A DNA stretch of 45,837 nt from Pirellulales bacterium (GTDB lineage Bacteria > Planctomycetota > Planctomycetia > Pirellulales > JAICIG01): positions 1 through 45,837 of the forward strand of contig JAICIG010000004.1 in the NCBI GenBank assembly GCA_025924495.1, given 5' to 3'. Numbering within the stretch: position 1 is the first letter of the stretch; each line of letters begins with the position of its first letter. Of this stretch, positions 15,060 through 26,100 are shown piece by piece. The translations under genes were made by a program, and so were the position numbers. The notes under the pieces were generated by a model. That model was not told the DNA's origin and ran no database searches. It worked only from the letters and a program-made list of their open reading frames with translations.

Positions 15060-15542
15060 ATGCAGCTTGGCATCGTCAGCGACACTCACGGGCATGTCCC
15101 ATACACACTTCAGGCCGTTCGTATGCTGGAGAGCTTGCAAGTCGAGGCGGTGCTGCACTGCGGCGATATCGGTTCCCCGGACATTGTGGGGTTGTTTTCC
15201 GCCTGGCCGACGCACTTTGTGTTCGGCAACGTCGACGACAACCAACAGGAGTTGCTCAGCGCTATTCGCCAAGCGGGACAAACCTGCCACGGCCGCTTTG
15301 GCAGGCTGGAGCTCGCCGGACGGAAAATCGCCTTTCTCCATGGCGATGATGGGATGCTACTGCGAGAGACGATTGACGGCGGCGAGTGGGACCTGGTTTG
15401 TCATGGGCACACGCACGTTGCCCGCCAGGCGCGCTGCGGAGAAACGTTGGTTCTCAATCCGGGCGCTTTATATCGCGCCACTCCCCACTCAATCGCGCAG
15501 GTCGAACTGCCAGCGCTCGTGGCGACGATTATCGCGCTTTGA
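15060..15542 (+). CDS. yfcE: YfcE/MJ0936-family metallophosphodiesterase
   Basis: This small phosphodiesterase has 160 residues from ATG 15060; the longer frame to 14997 adds an unrelated basic leader. It contains the full calcineurin-like metal-binding set: DTHG (IVSDTHGH) at the N terminus, HCGDIG, GNVDD in place of GNHD/E as usual in this subgroup, 'FLHGDD', and the closing CHGHTH plus 'VLNPGAL'. The YfcE family hydrolyses phosphodiesters in vitro with Mn2+, and its cellular substrate is not settled. The gene ends 1 bp before a perfect 12-bp hairpin shared with the convergent rimI gene. Confidence 0.88.
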   Translation: MQLGIVSDTHGHVPYTLQAVRMLESLQVEAVLHCGDIGSPDIVGLFSAWPTHFVFGNVDDNQQELLSAIRQAGQTCHGRFGRLELAGRKIAFLHGDDGMLLRETIDGGEWDLVCHGHTHVARQARCGETLVLNPGALYRATPHSIAQVELPALVATIIAL

Positions 15543-15543
15543 C

Positions 15544-15574
15544 CCGCCGCCTCGCGATGCATGCGAGGCGGCGG
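15544..15574. terminator. Perfect 12-bp hairpin between convergent genes
   Basis: Arms 15544-15555 and 15563-15574 are exact reverse complements (all but two pairs G-C) with a 7-nt loop. It lies immediately after the yfcE stop and 36 bp from the rimI stop. There is no T-tract on either side, so it may act as a pause or mRNA-end barrier and not as a classical intrinsic terminator. Confidence 0.6.
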
Positions 15575-15609
15575 CCCTAATCAACTCGTCGCAATCCAAT
15601 GGAGCTGGT

Positions 15610-16131
15610 TCAGCCTGCCAGCCGCGAAATGCGATTGATCGGCAGCGTCGTTTCGGCCTCGGTCGGACGATAACGATACTGCATCAGGTAGGCGTCTTCG
15701 GTGGTGTCTTCGTAGAAGTCTCGCAGCACGGAGACGGCGCGAAAGCCTTGTTCGCGAAAAAAGAGCTGTGCGTCGAGATTTGTTTCGCGCACCTCGAGCA
15801 TAATCCGACTGCGGCGTTGGTTGGAGAGCTTGGCGACCAACTTGTCGATCATTCTTTCGCCGATACCCAAACGCCGGTGGTCGCTGTGCACGGCAAAGTT
15901 CAGCACGTGCAACCGAGTCTTATGCAATTCGTAGATCATGAACCCGACGACTTTGTCGTCGCAGTCGGCCACCATGCCGATGCAGTTGCGCTGCCTCAGG
16001 CAGCGAACGAAGTCGTCTTCGGACCAGGGGAACTCGAAGCACGAACTTTCGATATCCAGGACTTCGGGCATGTCCCGCCGGATCATCCAGCGAATATGCA
16101 CGCGTAAATTCTCACGCTGATGAGAGCTCAT
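15610..16131 (-). CDS. rimI: GNAT acetyltransferase, ribosomal protein S18-alanine N-acetyltransferase type
   Basis: Starting at ATG 16131 (GGAAGGAGG 5 nt upstream, much better than the in-frame start at 16173), the product is 173 residues. It shows the RimI order: 'DMPEVLDIESSCFEFPW', 'VADCDDKVVGFMIYEL', the acetyl-CoA loop 'DHRRLGIGERMIDKL' (R/QxxGxG/A), 'IMLEVRETNLDAQLFFREQGF', and a C-terminal 'DAYLMQYRY'. RimI acetylates the N terminus of S18, though divergent copies may act on other protein N termini. A weak promoter (TTGGCA, 17 bp, TAGTGT on the minus strand, 16204-16232) lies about 75 bp upstream. Confidence 0.83.
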   Translation of the reverse strand: MSSHQRENLRVHIRWMIRRDMPEVLDIESSCFEFPWSEDDFVRCLRQRNCIGMVADCDDKVVGFMIYELHKTRLHVLNFAVHSDHRRLGIGERMIDKLVAKLSNQRRSRIMLEVRETNLDAQLFFREQGFRAVSVLRDFYEDTTEDAYLMQYRYRPTEAETTLPINRISRLAG

Positions 16132-16438
16132 CCAGGCCTCCTTCCTTGTCGGCCGCAGTAGCCCACGAGTCATTAACTCCGCTCGGACGTGCGTGGGTGC
16201 GGTACACTAACAAAAGCTCACTTGAGTGCCAAGACGAACTCGTTCGCATCCGCACTCGGGGCAGGCGTGCACGAGACGCGGCTGATGGAAAAGGCTGCTT
16301 GAGGTCGATTCGGCGAAAGGAAAGAGGCGAGTGGGCTGCGCTGCTGGAGAACCCAATGGACCGCCCGGTTTGCCTTGGTTTGCCGATCGGCGGCTGCTTT
16401 TGGCAACACGGACAAAATAGCGAACCGGCGGCTGGTCC
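16132..16438. other. Intergenic region upstream of rimI, downstream of the giant gene
   Basis: This 307-bp stretch has no gene I can support. It holds the rimI Shine-Dalgarno sequence and a possible minus-strand promoter at 16204-16232 (TTGGCA with a weak -10). No terminator hairpin with a T-tract is evident after the 2,230-residue gene. Confidence 0.4.
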
Positions 16439-19400
16439 CTATCCTTTCAGCGAACCGAGGGGAACAATCGTCGATCCCGGTTCGCGCACCGAATGCCGGG
16501 GGCGTCGGAAAGCACCTGCCAAACTGACGAGAATCAACAACCATCCAACCATGCTCGGCGATAGCCACAGCCACCAGGCAAGTCCGGCTGCGACGCCTGC
16601 CGCATAGGGCCAGCGGCGCAAGAACTCGACAACCATTCCGTTCCGCAAGATGGCGGCCAATAACAAAGTGGCAAGTGCTACGGCCGCGGCGGCCGCCAAT
16701 CTCCGCAGCAGCCCAGATTGGCCCGCTCGCACGAAACGCACCTGGGGCGGGGCCGCCTGTTGCCGCGCGACCAAATGGGTTGCCGAACCCTCGCCTGATT
16801 GAAGCTGGTCCCAGAGTTCTGCCGGCTGGTCATGCAATGGCTGCTGCTTGATCAACTCTTGCGCCAGCGTCGACAGTTCTGAACTTTTGGCGATCTCGGA
16901 CCATTCCTGTTCAAGACTGTCGAGTTCGGTCGTTGCGTCGCCGCCCTGGGCAAGGGCCTGTCGTTGGCGATCCAAGTCGGCCTTCAATAGCGTCAGGCGC
17001 CGCGCCCAGGTTCGACGCCAGTTCTCCAACTCGGCGGGCGCCGTGGTAGCGGCCGTGTCGCTGGAAAGGTTACTGACAACCGCCGCTATGCTGCGTAGCC
17101 GGTAACGCTGACTGTCCAAAGAGTCAATGCGGAGCGCGGTTTTGCCAAGTTCCTCGCACTGCCACTCGGGCGGACAATACAGCGTCCATAACGTCTGCTC
17201 GACGGGCAACGCCCCCAAGATCGGCGCTGGCAATTGCAAGTTCGTCCAGACCTGCGTCGCATCGCCCGCCGCTCCCGATGCAGTGACTTGGACGCGCTGC
17301 GGCAGCCGATTCGCCGCGAGCGGCAGTCGCCATCCGTCGGCTACTTGCTCTGGAGCGACTGGAATTCCCGCAACCGACGCCTGCACCAGCTGCCAGTCTT
17401 GGGGGAGGCGTAATGGACAAGACGACAGCCCCGTTGGTTCCAGATCGAAACTCGCCGTCACATGCGCGGCGCCGTCGGGTTGCCAACTGAACTGATAATC
17501 GGCCAGACGGATGCGCGCCATTTCCGCCGAGCGCTGCACCGCGCTCAATACGGCTTGCGGTTTTTCCCCCACAATGCGATAGACCTCGAACGCCTCAGGG
17601 GACACGAATGGCGGAGAAAAACCCGCGGGCAATTCCGCGGGGGCCAGCCGCGTCGTTTCCCACGTCACTTGCTCGACGCCTACCTGAGTCGGCAGCACGA
17701 CAAATCGTTCTTCGCTGCCGGATTGCAAAGGCTGGATGTCGGGAACCATAACCTGCGTGTTGTCGACAAACGCCAAGGGAGCTCGAACGGTCACGCGATG
17801 CTGGCCTTTGGCTAGCGCCGTACGCGGCCGGACAAGCAGCCGCCGACGGCCTTGCACCAAATCGTCCATCACTTCAACGCTCGCCGGAGGCGTTGTTTCG
17901 AACGGACCCGTCCATTCGGGCGGAATCTCAAATCTCAGCACGTCGATCACGCCGCGTTCGATATTCAAACGATGCTCTACTTTGGCGTTCCAGATTTGAT
18001 CTTCGTATTCGAGCATCGTGACTTGGACGCAATCGACGAGCGGCTCGTTGGGGGCGAGCACGACCTGAGCCGAAAAGTCGCCAGTTAGCGCCGCAAGCGT
18101 GACGACAGGGCGTCCAAATTCTTCCGGCGTCTTGTCGCGCGGCGGCTCCGGCGCTTCGGCCGCGGCATGCCAGTCGTCGACCGAGATCAATACTGCCGGC
18201 TGGCGGAAAACCTGCACCACGTCGCCCTGCGGCAGCGCATCGGCGCCTTCGATCCGAATTGTGGGCAAGGGAAGCTTGCCGGCGTTGGGAATCGGCAGAC
18301 GGCCCAGCAAGGTAAGATGTTGCGAGCCGGTCGTACGCGAAGAAAGAAAAATATTCAGCATTCCTTCGTCGTCGCGCGCCCATCGCAGCACGCGTTCGGC
18401 CCCGTCCGCCTGCAACGAGACGGAATCGATGGCTAGTTCCTTGGGAATGAACAAGCGGTGCTGAAAACAGTAGCCGGCCGTAGTCATTAATTCGCCGTCA
18501 AAACGCAACTCCGCCGAGCCGCGATCGAAGCTTACGGCCAAAACCTGCTTGACGGTTGTATGCGGTTCGCGCGGACGCGTCGCCAGATTCCAGGGGGTGT
18601 CTCCCGGAGGCAGTCGGTAAGCCAACAGCGGTTGCGGTTCCGTTTTTCCCCAGTCGGCGACGAACTCGGCCGCGTCGACTCGCTCGAGCGTCTCATCGTT
18701 CTGCACAGTCACCTCCAGCCCGGAGTCGACTGAGACGGCCAGCCAGCGCCGCCGAGAGCGGGCGCCTTGCGGCTCCAGCATTGGCAAGCGAATGTTCCCG
18801 ATGCCCGAAGTTTCCGTCAGCAGCAGGGAAATTGGCAGGGTTAGTTTATCCGCGATCGGCTCGCTCAATTCCATCTGAATCGTCTGGGGACTGTCGGCCA
18901 TATCGCCCGCACTCGGAGATGAGCGAAATTGGGCCACCGGCGAATCAGGGCCCGGCGGAATCAACCGCAAGCGACGGTCGGCGGCCAGCGCCAATTGCCG
19001 GACCTGGCCGCCGCTCACGTGATATTGCAGCCTGGCATCGACGACCACCGATCCCGGCCGAACCTTGAGCCACAATAACTCGTCGACTTCGACGGTCGGG
19101 TCGGGACCGCCCGTTCTCTGCGGCCAGCGCACTGTCAACCGCGAGGCAGGCCCCAGCTTTGCCGAAAGCAGGTCGCGATTTTCCGACCAGGAGAGCGGAC
19201 CGATTGCACCGGGAACCTCGATTCCGCTGGCATCGGGCGGAGCATGCAAGGCAAGAGTCGCCGAAGGCACAGGGGGAATCAACAGTTCCAGGCTGTTGTG
19301 ATCGACGCTCGAAGCTACCACTGGCCGCAGCTTAAATTCGAACGTATATCGGCCCGGCTCGGGTGCGTCGCATAATAGCGCCTGGCCGCCCTCTTCCCAA

Positions 19401-22400
19401 TAGGGATCCACCGGCAGATCGTCGAGCAGTGCCGAGTCGGGCGTCAGGCTGGCACGCTCTCGCGAGAGAGGAATTCGCAATCGCGTGTTCGGCGATAGCA
19501 CTTGCAATTGGTAACGCACGGTGAAGTCGACGACATTCAGTCGCGAGTCCTCCTCGTTTCGTCCGAGCAATACGGTGTAGGCCGCATCGGCGATGATCGA
19601 GCCGTTGGGCTCGCCCGTGGCGGCCATTGCTCGACGCCGAAGCTCGCTACGGAATGCTTGTGGAATTTGATAGCGGCCGCCTACCGGCTTGCCATCGGCA
19701 TCGCTGGGAATGAAGACCCTATAGAAGCGTTCCTGCCGTTCTGGTTTTGCCGTTGACGCCGCCTCCTGGCCCGCCGCCGAATTTGCGCCGAAGAATCCTG
19801 CCCCGATCACCGCTGCCAGTACCAGCGCTTCCGCCAATCGCGCAGGAGAGTGGCGCACCGGGGCGTTCGTCTTTGTGCGGCTGGAAGGTTGGGGCGAGAG
19901 CAAGTCAGCCAACAGCCCCGTCAGCAGGGCGACCAAGACGCCAGAGACGACGGGAGCCAGCGCTTCGGGCAACAGCAAACCCGAACAGGCGACGGCGCCG
20001 GCCAGGCATGCAAGGGTCGCCAGCCTGCCGCGAAGCAGCCACCGAGCCAGCGCAAGAACAAGCGCCAGCACAGTCCAACCCACGGCCAATACCAGCGAAT
20101 GATCGATGAATCGCACCTTGAGCAGTTTGGCTTCGACAGGGTCGAACCGGTAGGCGCGCCAATAGAGGTGATCGCTACTTCGAGAGCCTGCATGAGCGAA
20201 TGCCGGCCAGACAGAGTTCGCTGGCGCTCTCGGGACAGTGAAAGAGTCCGGCGGGCCGGCGGCCGGCTGGCGTCCTGCTGGCGTCGTTGCCGCGAAACCT
20301 AGCCAGGCATCGCCCAGAGCGGGCTGAAAAGGAACCTCGCGGCTAGGACGCCCCAATATGCCAAACAGTCGCTGAGACCAACTCAGTGCCGGAATGTCGG
20401 TTGCAACGCCGCTGGGGCTCAGCAAATTGAACTCCGGCGGCGCCCAGAGCTGCCAGCGTTTAGCGAGCACAGCCAAGTCAACTTGGGGCCAGGGCGCCTC
20501 AAGCGCCGACCACGCGGCTAGTCGCGGCCCGGATGTTTCGAACTGAATCTGGATCGTTGGAAATCGTTTGCCGCGGGGCAGCGGCACGGCCAGCCGGCCG
20601 TCGATCGCGCTCCAACGCAACGACTGATCATCGACCCAGACTCCCAGCACTTCGGCGCCGCGCGGCAATTGCAAAGAGCAGCGCGGCCGACCGTAACTCT
20701 CAATCCGGCAAGTTGCCAGATGAATGCCGCGCCCTGCGGCTTCGAATTGCGAGTCGAGCAGCAGATCCCAGACGAAGGCGCCCTGCAATTGTTCGCCCGC
20801 GCTTGACCGCGAAACGGTCACGGCGGGACCAGCGCTGGAGATGAGTTCGCCGGCGGGATCGTAACGATAGTCGCCGCGCACTATCGGGTATTCCGTATCG
20901 GCAACTGGCGACAACGGCAGGGCCTTGAGCCGATGATTACTGATCAATGCAGGGACCGCATCAGTCACGCGAACTTCGACGCGCCCCTGCTGACTGGCAG
21001 CGTCTGGCAATGCGATCAGACTCAACGGCAAGGCGCCTGTTATGGGAGTCGAACGCACGGCGCGAAATTCCAAGGGGCCGCTACGCGGCCGATTGAAAAC
21101 AACTTCCCAAGTCTCGCCGCGACCTAGCCCCGCGGCTAGCTCTTGCTCGGCAGTGCAACGATGCGCTGTGATTCCGTCTGCTTCGATAAGACCTATCGAC
21201 CAGCGAGGAGCGTCATCTCGAGCTTGCGAAAAATGCACCAGGCAACGGTTCACAGCGGCCGATTCCGGCACGCAGCGCACGACATACGATTCCAGCAGTG
21301 CGTTTTGCGTGAGTGTTGCTTCAACTCTGAGCTCCGCCGCGAAGCGAGGGGGTTGCTCTTCAAGTTGCAGCGTCCAAGTTCCCGGCGATTTTGAGACGTC
21401 GAAGATGGAGCCTGCGAGCGCATCGGCAAGCCATTCTCGCTCCTCAGGCGTCAGACTGTCCGCCTCTCGGCGCGGCTGGTCTTCGGCGCCTTCGAACCGC
21501 AATTGGAAAGGCGGACGCGCCTGGAGGACGAGAGAGCGTCGCTCGGTGCTAACGTCGCGAAAGGCGAGCATCCTGAATTCGCCGGCTCGGACGGGGCGCT
21601 CTTGGGGCGAGGCGACCGCGTGCGCCGAAATCTTCAGCCGAACCGGATGATCGGGCGAGATCGCCCGCGCCAAATGTACGGTTAATAGCCGCCCTTCGAG
21701 ATCGAGCGGCGCTAAATTGTTTGAGGCGACGTCGCCTTCCGACAGGGAAACCACCGAGTCGATGACCCAACCTTGTTGTATGTCCGCTGAGAGCGAGAGT
21801 CGCTCGCCGCGTTCGACGCGGAATTCGCCGACCCAGGTCCCATTTAGCCGATCGGGACTGATTTCAGCGTGCACCGCGCTGGCAAGCCGCAGCCGCTCGA
21901 CCCGACGCGAGATCAACACATTTACCGCGGCGCTCGGCGAAAAAGCCTGTAGCTCCACAGACTCGCCCGATAACGGGGCCGGGAGCGTATTGGTTCTCGA
22001 TTCACGACAGCCAACACTCAGCAATCGATTGAGAGACAATGGCGCTGGCACGAGCAACAGCGTGCTGCCCTCTTGCCAAAAAACGCCCTGCGGGCGAATG
22101 CCGGGGAGCTTCCATAAACGTTCGAACGTCAAGGGCGCCAATGCTTTCAATTGCACTTGCTGTCGCGGGCCTAACAGCGGTTGCGGAAACTCCACCGCGA
22201 TCCGGCTTTTTCCCCCCGATTCGCCCGGCGTCACCACGGACCACGGCACGTCCAAGTCGCCGAATCGCGCCGACATCAAGTGGAGATCGGAGTCGACGTC
22301 CATTTCAAGCCGCTGCAGCGGATCGTTATGAACGTCTAAAGTCAGTTCTGCGGTAACGTCCAAGCCGCCCGGCGAAAAATCATACCGAGTCACTTGTTGC

Positions 22401-23131
22401 AGTAGGGCCAGCGGGTGCAATTGCTGTGTTGCCGCGGGCGACAGTTTCAATAAACAGTGGTTTTGTCCGCCCAGCTCGATTCGCCATTGCCCAGCTGCCG
22501 CCGCGACGAGGACGCCGGAGGACGTTGACGGCGACAAACCAGGCGGCAAGTTGATTTCGAGCGAAGAGAACGGCGTGCGAGGCAATTCCATGCCAAACGC
22601 GACTGATCCCGTCGCATCACGATGTCCTCGCACCGACCAATCGATCGACAACGTTGCGGAGCGGTCGACATAGACGGCAGGACGGCCGTCCGAGGCGAGG
22701 CCAAATAGGGCCTCGGGGGAATCCTTGTCGTCCCAACGAACGCGATCAATGGCCAATCCCCAGGGATCGAGCGGCAGCAGAACGGGCGCCTCGGAGGCGT
22801 GCACGAGTTCCAGTTTCGCCTGTCCTGATAGCAATTCCGGTTCGACGAGCTTCGCCGCATAGCTAGCGCGAGCCACGCGCGCGGAAGAACCCAGGGCAGC
22901 CTGCGGCGCAGACTGCAATGTTGTGACCAGTCGCTCGAACTCTTCTCTCTCAATGGGCACATAGGGAATGTCCCCTTTGGGCCAGTCCTGCGGTCGAAAA
23001 TCATACGGTACGAAATAGCGGCGATATTCGATCGTGTCGGCGTCGCCGAGAGGTTCCGCGGCGGCGGCCTGGCAACAGGTCCACAGCAGCGCCAGCCGCA
23101 GTAATTGCGAGCACGCTCGAATCGCCATCAT
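16439..23131 (-). CDS. Giant exported membrane-anchored protein, two fused modules (2,230 aa)
   Basis: I start it at ATG 23131, which overlaps the previous stop by ATGA and opens with a signal peptide (MMAIRACSQLLRLALLW, cleavage near AAA-EPL). A longer in-frame start at 23356 would lie inside the upstream gene. Module A (about residues 30-1000) is a beta-rich ectodomain. At about 1005-1120 four hydrophobic helices follow, the last resembling a signal peptide (ALVLAAVIGAGFFG, then SAAGQEA). Module B (about 1130-2020) then restarts with 'FYRVFIPSDADGKPVGG', like module A's 'YRRYFVPYDFRPQDW'. A coiled coil (about 2035-2110) and two or three C-terminal helices close it. Four internal helices would put both modules on the periplasmic side. 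I recognise no catalytic motif. It is translationally coupled to a related 1,134-residue gene. Its function is unknown; a structural cell-surface role is a guess. Confidence 0.8.
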   Translation of the reverse strand: MMAIRACSQLLRLALLWTCCQAAAAEPLGDADTIEYRRYFVPYDFRPQDWPKGDIPYVPIEREEFERLVTTLQSAPQAALGSSARVARASYAAKLVEPELLSGQAKLELVHASEAPVLLPLDPWGLAIDRVRWDDKDSPEALFGLASDGRPAVYVDRSATLSIDWSVRGHRDATGSVAFGMELPRTPFSSLEINLPPGLSPSTSSGVLVAAAAGQWRIELGGQNHCLLKLSPAATQQLHPLALLQQVTRYDFSPGGLDVTAELTLDVHNDPLQRLEMDVDSDLHLMSARFGDLDVPWSVVTPGESGGKSRIAVEFPQPLLGPRQQVQLKALAPLTFERLWKLPGIRPQGVFWQEGSTLLLVPAPLSLNRLLSVGCRESRTNTLPAPLSGESVELQAFSPSAAVNVLISRRVERLRLASAVHAEISPDRLNGTWVGEFRVERGERLSLSADIQQGWVIDSVVSLSEGDVASNNLAPLDLEGRLLTVHLARAISPDHPVRLKISAHAVASPQERPVRAGEFRMLAFRDVSTERRSLVLQARPPFQLRFEGAEDQPRREADSLTPEEREWLADALAGSIFDVSKSPGTWTLQLEEQPPRFAAELRVEATLTQNALLESYVVRCVPESAAVNRCLVHFSQARDDAPRWSIGLIEADGITAHRCTAEQELAAGLGRGETWEVVFNRPRSGPLEFRAVRSTPITGALPLSLIALPDAASQQGRVEVRVTDAVPALISNHRLKALPLSPVADTEYPIVRGDYRYDPAGELISSAGPAVTVSRSSAGEQLQGAFVWDLLLDSQFEAAGRGIHLATCRIESYGRPRCSLQLPRGAEVLGVWVDDQSLRWSAIDGRLAVPLPRGKRFPTIQIQFETSGPRLAAWSALEAPWPQVDLAVLAKRWQLWAPPEFNLLSPSGVATDIPALSWSQRLFGILGRPSREVPFQPALGDAWLGFAATTPAGRQPAAGPPDSFTVPRAPANSVWPAFAHAGSRSSDHLYWRAYRFDPVEAKLLKVRFIDHSLVLAVGWTVLALVLALARWLLRGRLATLACLAGAVACSGLLLPEALAPVVSGVLVALLTGLLADLLSPQPSSRTKTNAPVRHSPARLAEALVLAAVIGAGFFGANSAAGQEAASTAKPERQERFYRVFIPSDADGKPVGGRYQIPQAFRSELRRRAMAATGEPNGSIIADAAYTVLLGRNEEDSRLNVVDFTVRYQLQVLSPNTRLRIPLSRERASLTPDSALLDDLPVDPYWEEGGQALLCDAPEPGRYTFEFKLRPVVASSVDHNSLELLIPPVPSATLALHAPPDASGIEVPGAIGPLSWSENRDLLSAKLGPASRLTVRWPQRTGGPDPTVEVDELLWLKVRPGSVVVDARLQYHVSGGQVRQLALAADRRLRLIPPGPDSPVAQFRSSPSAGDMADSPQTIQMELSEPIADKLTLPISLLLTETSGIGNIRLPMLEPQGARSRRRWLAVSVDSGLEVTVQNDETLERVDAAEFVADWGKTEPQPLLAYRLPPGDTPWNLATRPREPHTTVKQVLAVSFDRGSAELRFDGELMTTAGYCFQHRLFIPKELAIDSVSLQADGAERVLRWARDDEGMLNIFLSSRTTGSQHLTLLGRLPIPNAGKLPLPTIRIEGADALPQGDVVQVFRQPAVLISVDDWHAAAEAPEPPRDKTPEEFGRPVVTLAALTGDFSAQVVLAPNEPLVDCVQVTMLEYEDQIWNAKVEHRLNIERGVIDVLRFEIPPEWTGPFETTPPASVEVMDDLVQGRRRLLVRPRTALAKGQHRVTVRAPLAFVDNTQVMVPDIQPLQSGSEERFVVLPTQVGVEQVTWETTRLAPAELPAGFSPPFVSPEAFEVYRIVGEKPQAVLSAVQRSAEMARIRLADYQFSWQPDGAAHVTASFDLEPTGLSSCPLRLPQDWQLVQASVAGIPVAPEQVADGWRLPLAANRLPQRVQVTASGAAGDATQVWTNLQLPAPILGALPVEQTLWTLYCPPEWQCEELGKTALRIDSLDSQRYRLRSIAAVVSNLSSDTAATTAPAELENWRRTWARRLTLLKADLDRQRQALAQGGDATTELDSLEQEWSEIAKSSELSTLAQELIKQQPLHDQPAELWDQLQSGEGSATHLVARQQAAPPQVRFVRAGQSGLLRRLAAAAAVALATLLLAAILRNGMVVEFLRRWPYAAGVAAGLAWWLWLSPSMVGWLLILVSLAGAFRRPRHSVREPGSTIVPLGSLKG

Positions 23132-26100
23132 GATCTGGATTCCGGCGCCGAGAACTCGACTGCGATCGCGGCAGTCTCCGTCGAAACAGGCGCAGAGGCG
23201 CCGGCGCGTTGTGGAGTGCGCGTCGAGCCGCGCGAAACGATCGAACTGGAAGCGCCGCGCATCAGCACTTCTCGCCGCCGTCGGCGCGAAATGTTCCGTT
23301 CGAGCAGGGCGGCCAGCAGCGTCAACGCCGCGCCGACGACCGCCGCCTGCAACCACAACAGCGTCATTTCAGGATAAATCAATGCCGCCGTCAGCGCCGC
23401 TACAGAGGCAACGAATAATAACGCCGGGTGCCGCAATGCCGGCACATAAATCAACAGCAGGCCGGCGAACAGCACGACTCCTGAGCCGATCAATACCAAC
23501 GTCGAACGCGCGGCGATCCGCACGGGCGCTGGCCCGCCGATTTCCACGGAGCTGAATAAGTATTGATTGGCCATCGCCGATGGCACGGAAAAACGAGGCG
23601 CCGTGCCGCCGCGCGCGGCAAGAAAGGACGCGACGAACATCCACGCCTCTAGGAACGGCTGATCCAGGAGGGGGCGTCGCGACCAATGAAAATTGCGCCA
23701 ATCCCAAGACGACTCCGAAGTCATATCGCTCGGACCGCTGACGAGATACTCGTCTCGAGGCAGCACCAGTTGCCAGTAAGACCGTCTGGCGCTGATGCCA
23801 GCGCTCAGCTTCGGTAAGTCGATCGGCAGGCGGCTCCGCTCGCCGCCGCGGTCGGGAACATTATAGCTCACTTCGAGCACATGGGGTCGCGGCTCGGAGC
23901 CCGCGTCGCGCCAAGTCACTACGCGTTCGTCAGATTGTTGCCCGGGAGCCGCAACGACTATTTCGCCGTCGAGTTTGAAGACGATATCGAGACAGCCTTG
24001 AGGCAGGGTCAGGGCGAAACGCTGATTGCTGCTATCAAAGCGATAAACTGCCAGATCGGTGCGACGGGTTTTCGTTAGTTCGGTGCGGATCCAGGCGCGC
24101 TCGACCGCCAAAGTCCCGTCCGTGGGACGATCGGCCAGCGTCGAACTGAAAGTAATTTCAGGCCAAGGGCGAGTCGCGGAGAAATGAAACACTGCGTCGC
24201 TGGCCACGCTTGCGGCGTCGTCTGGCCTTGCCGTCCACTCTTCGCCCAATAGCTCGGCCTTAATGCCCGGCGCGACGACGACATCAAGCTTGTTCCCGAC
24301 GCATTCGCCGTCGGCGGGCATGACCAGCGGCAGCTTGAGCACGACGCTGGCCTGCCGGATGAGCGGCTTTCCGCTCCAGGGATAGACGATCTTCAATTCG
24401 CAAGAGCCGATTCGCGGCTCCGGCAATTTGACGCGGACGCGAACAAGTCGTGCGGCGGCTGCAGCGTCCTGTGGTTCTGCATCTCGGCCATCGATCGGTT
24501 CAAAAGACAGAACCTTGTCGCCGAGACGGAATTGCAGTTGCGATTGGTCAATCAGCTCCCGCGGAACGTCGATCGCCAAGGCCTCTATTGGCTCGTAGGC
24601 AATTCGATACTTAAACGTTTGCTCGACTTCGGCTCCGCTCTCGCTCAAGCGAACAAGGCCGGAAGCTTCCAGCGAGACTTCGCGAGGATGTATGCGAAAA
24701 TCGGCCGCAAACCTGGCATCGGCCGAATCGGTTCGATAGTAAAGCGGGTCTTGCTGATGTGGAGGCAGCGCAAGCTTGGGGCTGAGGGGCTGCCGGCTAA
24801 GTCCCTGGATTGCGGCTTCGCGCGGCGTGATTTCCACGTTATCGGCCGCCAGCACAATCAAGTTGGCCAGTCCAAGCGTGTTGGCTGCAGGACGAGGCAA
24901 CTGGAAGTCCACGGTCTTGGCATCGACGGAGAGATCGCGTTGCGCTCGCAGCGTCAATTCGAGTTCGCCGAATGCCGCTTGTTTGAGCGGGATCGTTAGC
25001 GGCATTCCCGGCTTGCACACGATCGTCGATGCGTCTACATATTTGGGCGGCCCAATGCTCGTGACGTCAACGTCCCAACCCGATAAGTCAACGTCCAAGG
25101 AAAATGCCTTGGCGCCAACCACGCGATAGGCCAGTCGGGCATCAAGTTCGAGTCGATGGGCCAACACGTGCACCAAATACGTCGGTTCCACGCTAATCAC
25201 GGTTTCGCGAGGGCTGACGTAGAGCGGCAAAGAATACGGTTGCCGATAGTATTCGAAGCTGGCAATCCAATCGCCCGTTCGGGCGTCATCCAGTCTGGCA
25301 TTCTCGGGAAGCACTTCCACCTGCCGTACGCCGCTCCGCTTGCCAAACGACACTTGCCAGTTGTGGTCTGCGGCGACGGCGATCGAACCCCATTGTCGCG
25401 CGGCGCCTTGCACCTCAAAACCGCTCAATTCGATCGCCTTGCCGGCAGCGGCTTCCTCGTGGAGGCGCCGAGTCGTCAATTGCACCTCGATCTGCTCGGA
25501 CGAACGAGTTTTGCGGCGGACTTCGACCCACTGCGCTTCCGTTGACGAAGCGCCTTGGGCGCCAGGCTCGCCAAATGGCGCCACGGTGTAATCTGTATGT
25601 TGTTCCGGGCTCAACGCGGCTCCCGGCGGCAGCCGGACGCGGAAGCGATCGAACTCGCGTCCGAAAGCTTTCACCGTCAGCGTCGCTCTGGTCTGTATGC
25701 TTTGCTGATTGACCTGCACCACGATGCGCCCCGACGCGTCTAGGGCCGCAGGCGACTCGATCGTTGCGTGCTCCTTGTCCCGCCACGACAACACAAAATC
25801 GCTGGTCAGCCCGATTGCCTTGAATTCGGCGCCATTGTTCTGCGGTTGCGGCGGCATGAGTACGGCCCCCAGCGACACCTCGCCCACTGCCTGAGGAGAA
25901 GGGACCCGCAATGTCAGCTCCGAATGTACCGCTCGCGGCGCGTTCAACTTCAGCCGAGTTTGTCCGCCGACGTGCTCGAGCGGGACCAAGGCCTTGAGCG
26001 TCAGCAAATGCGGTTTTTGCGACTCGCCGCGGAACCAACTTACATACTCGCGGCCGGCCTCGTCGTACTCAAGGAATTGCTCTCCTTCGCCTTGATGTTC

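Noticed and set aside
23131..23356. Longer N terminus for the 2,230-residue protein
   Set aside because: The extra 75 codons would lie inside the upstream giant gene and are Arg/Ala-rich shadow sequence; ATG 23131 gives an ATGA overlap and an immediate signal peptide.
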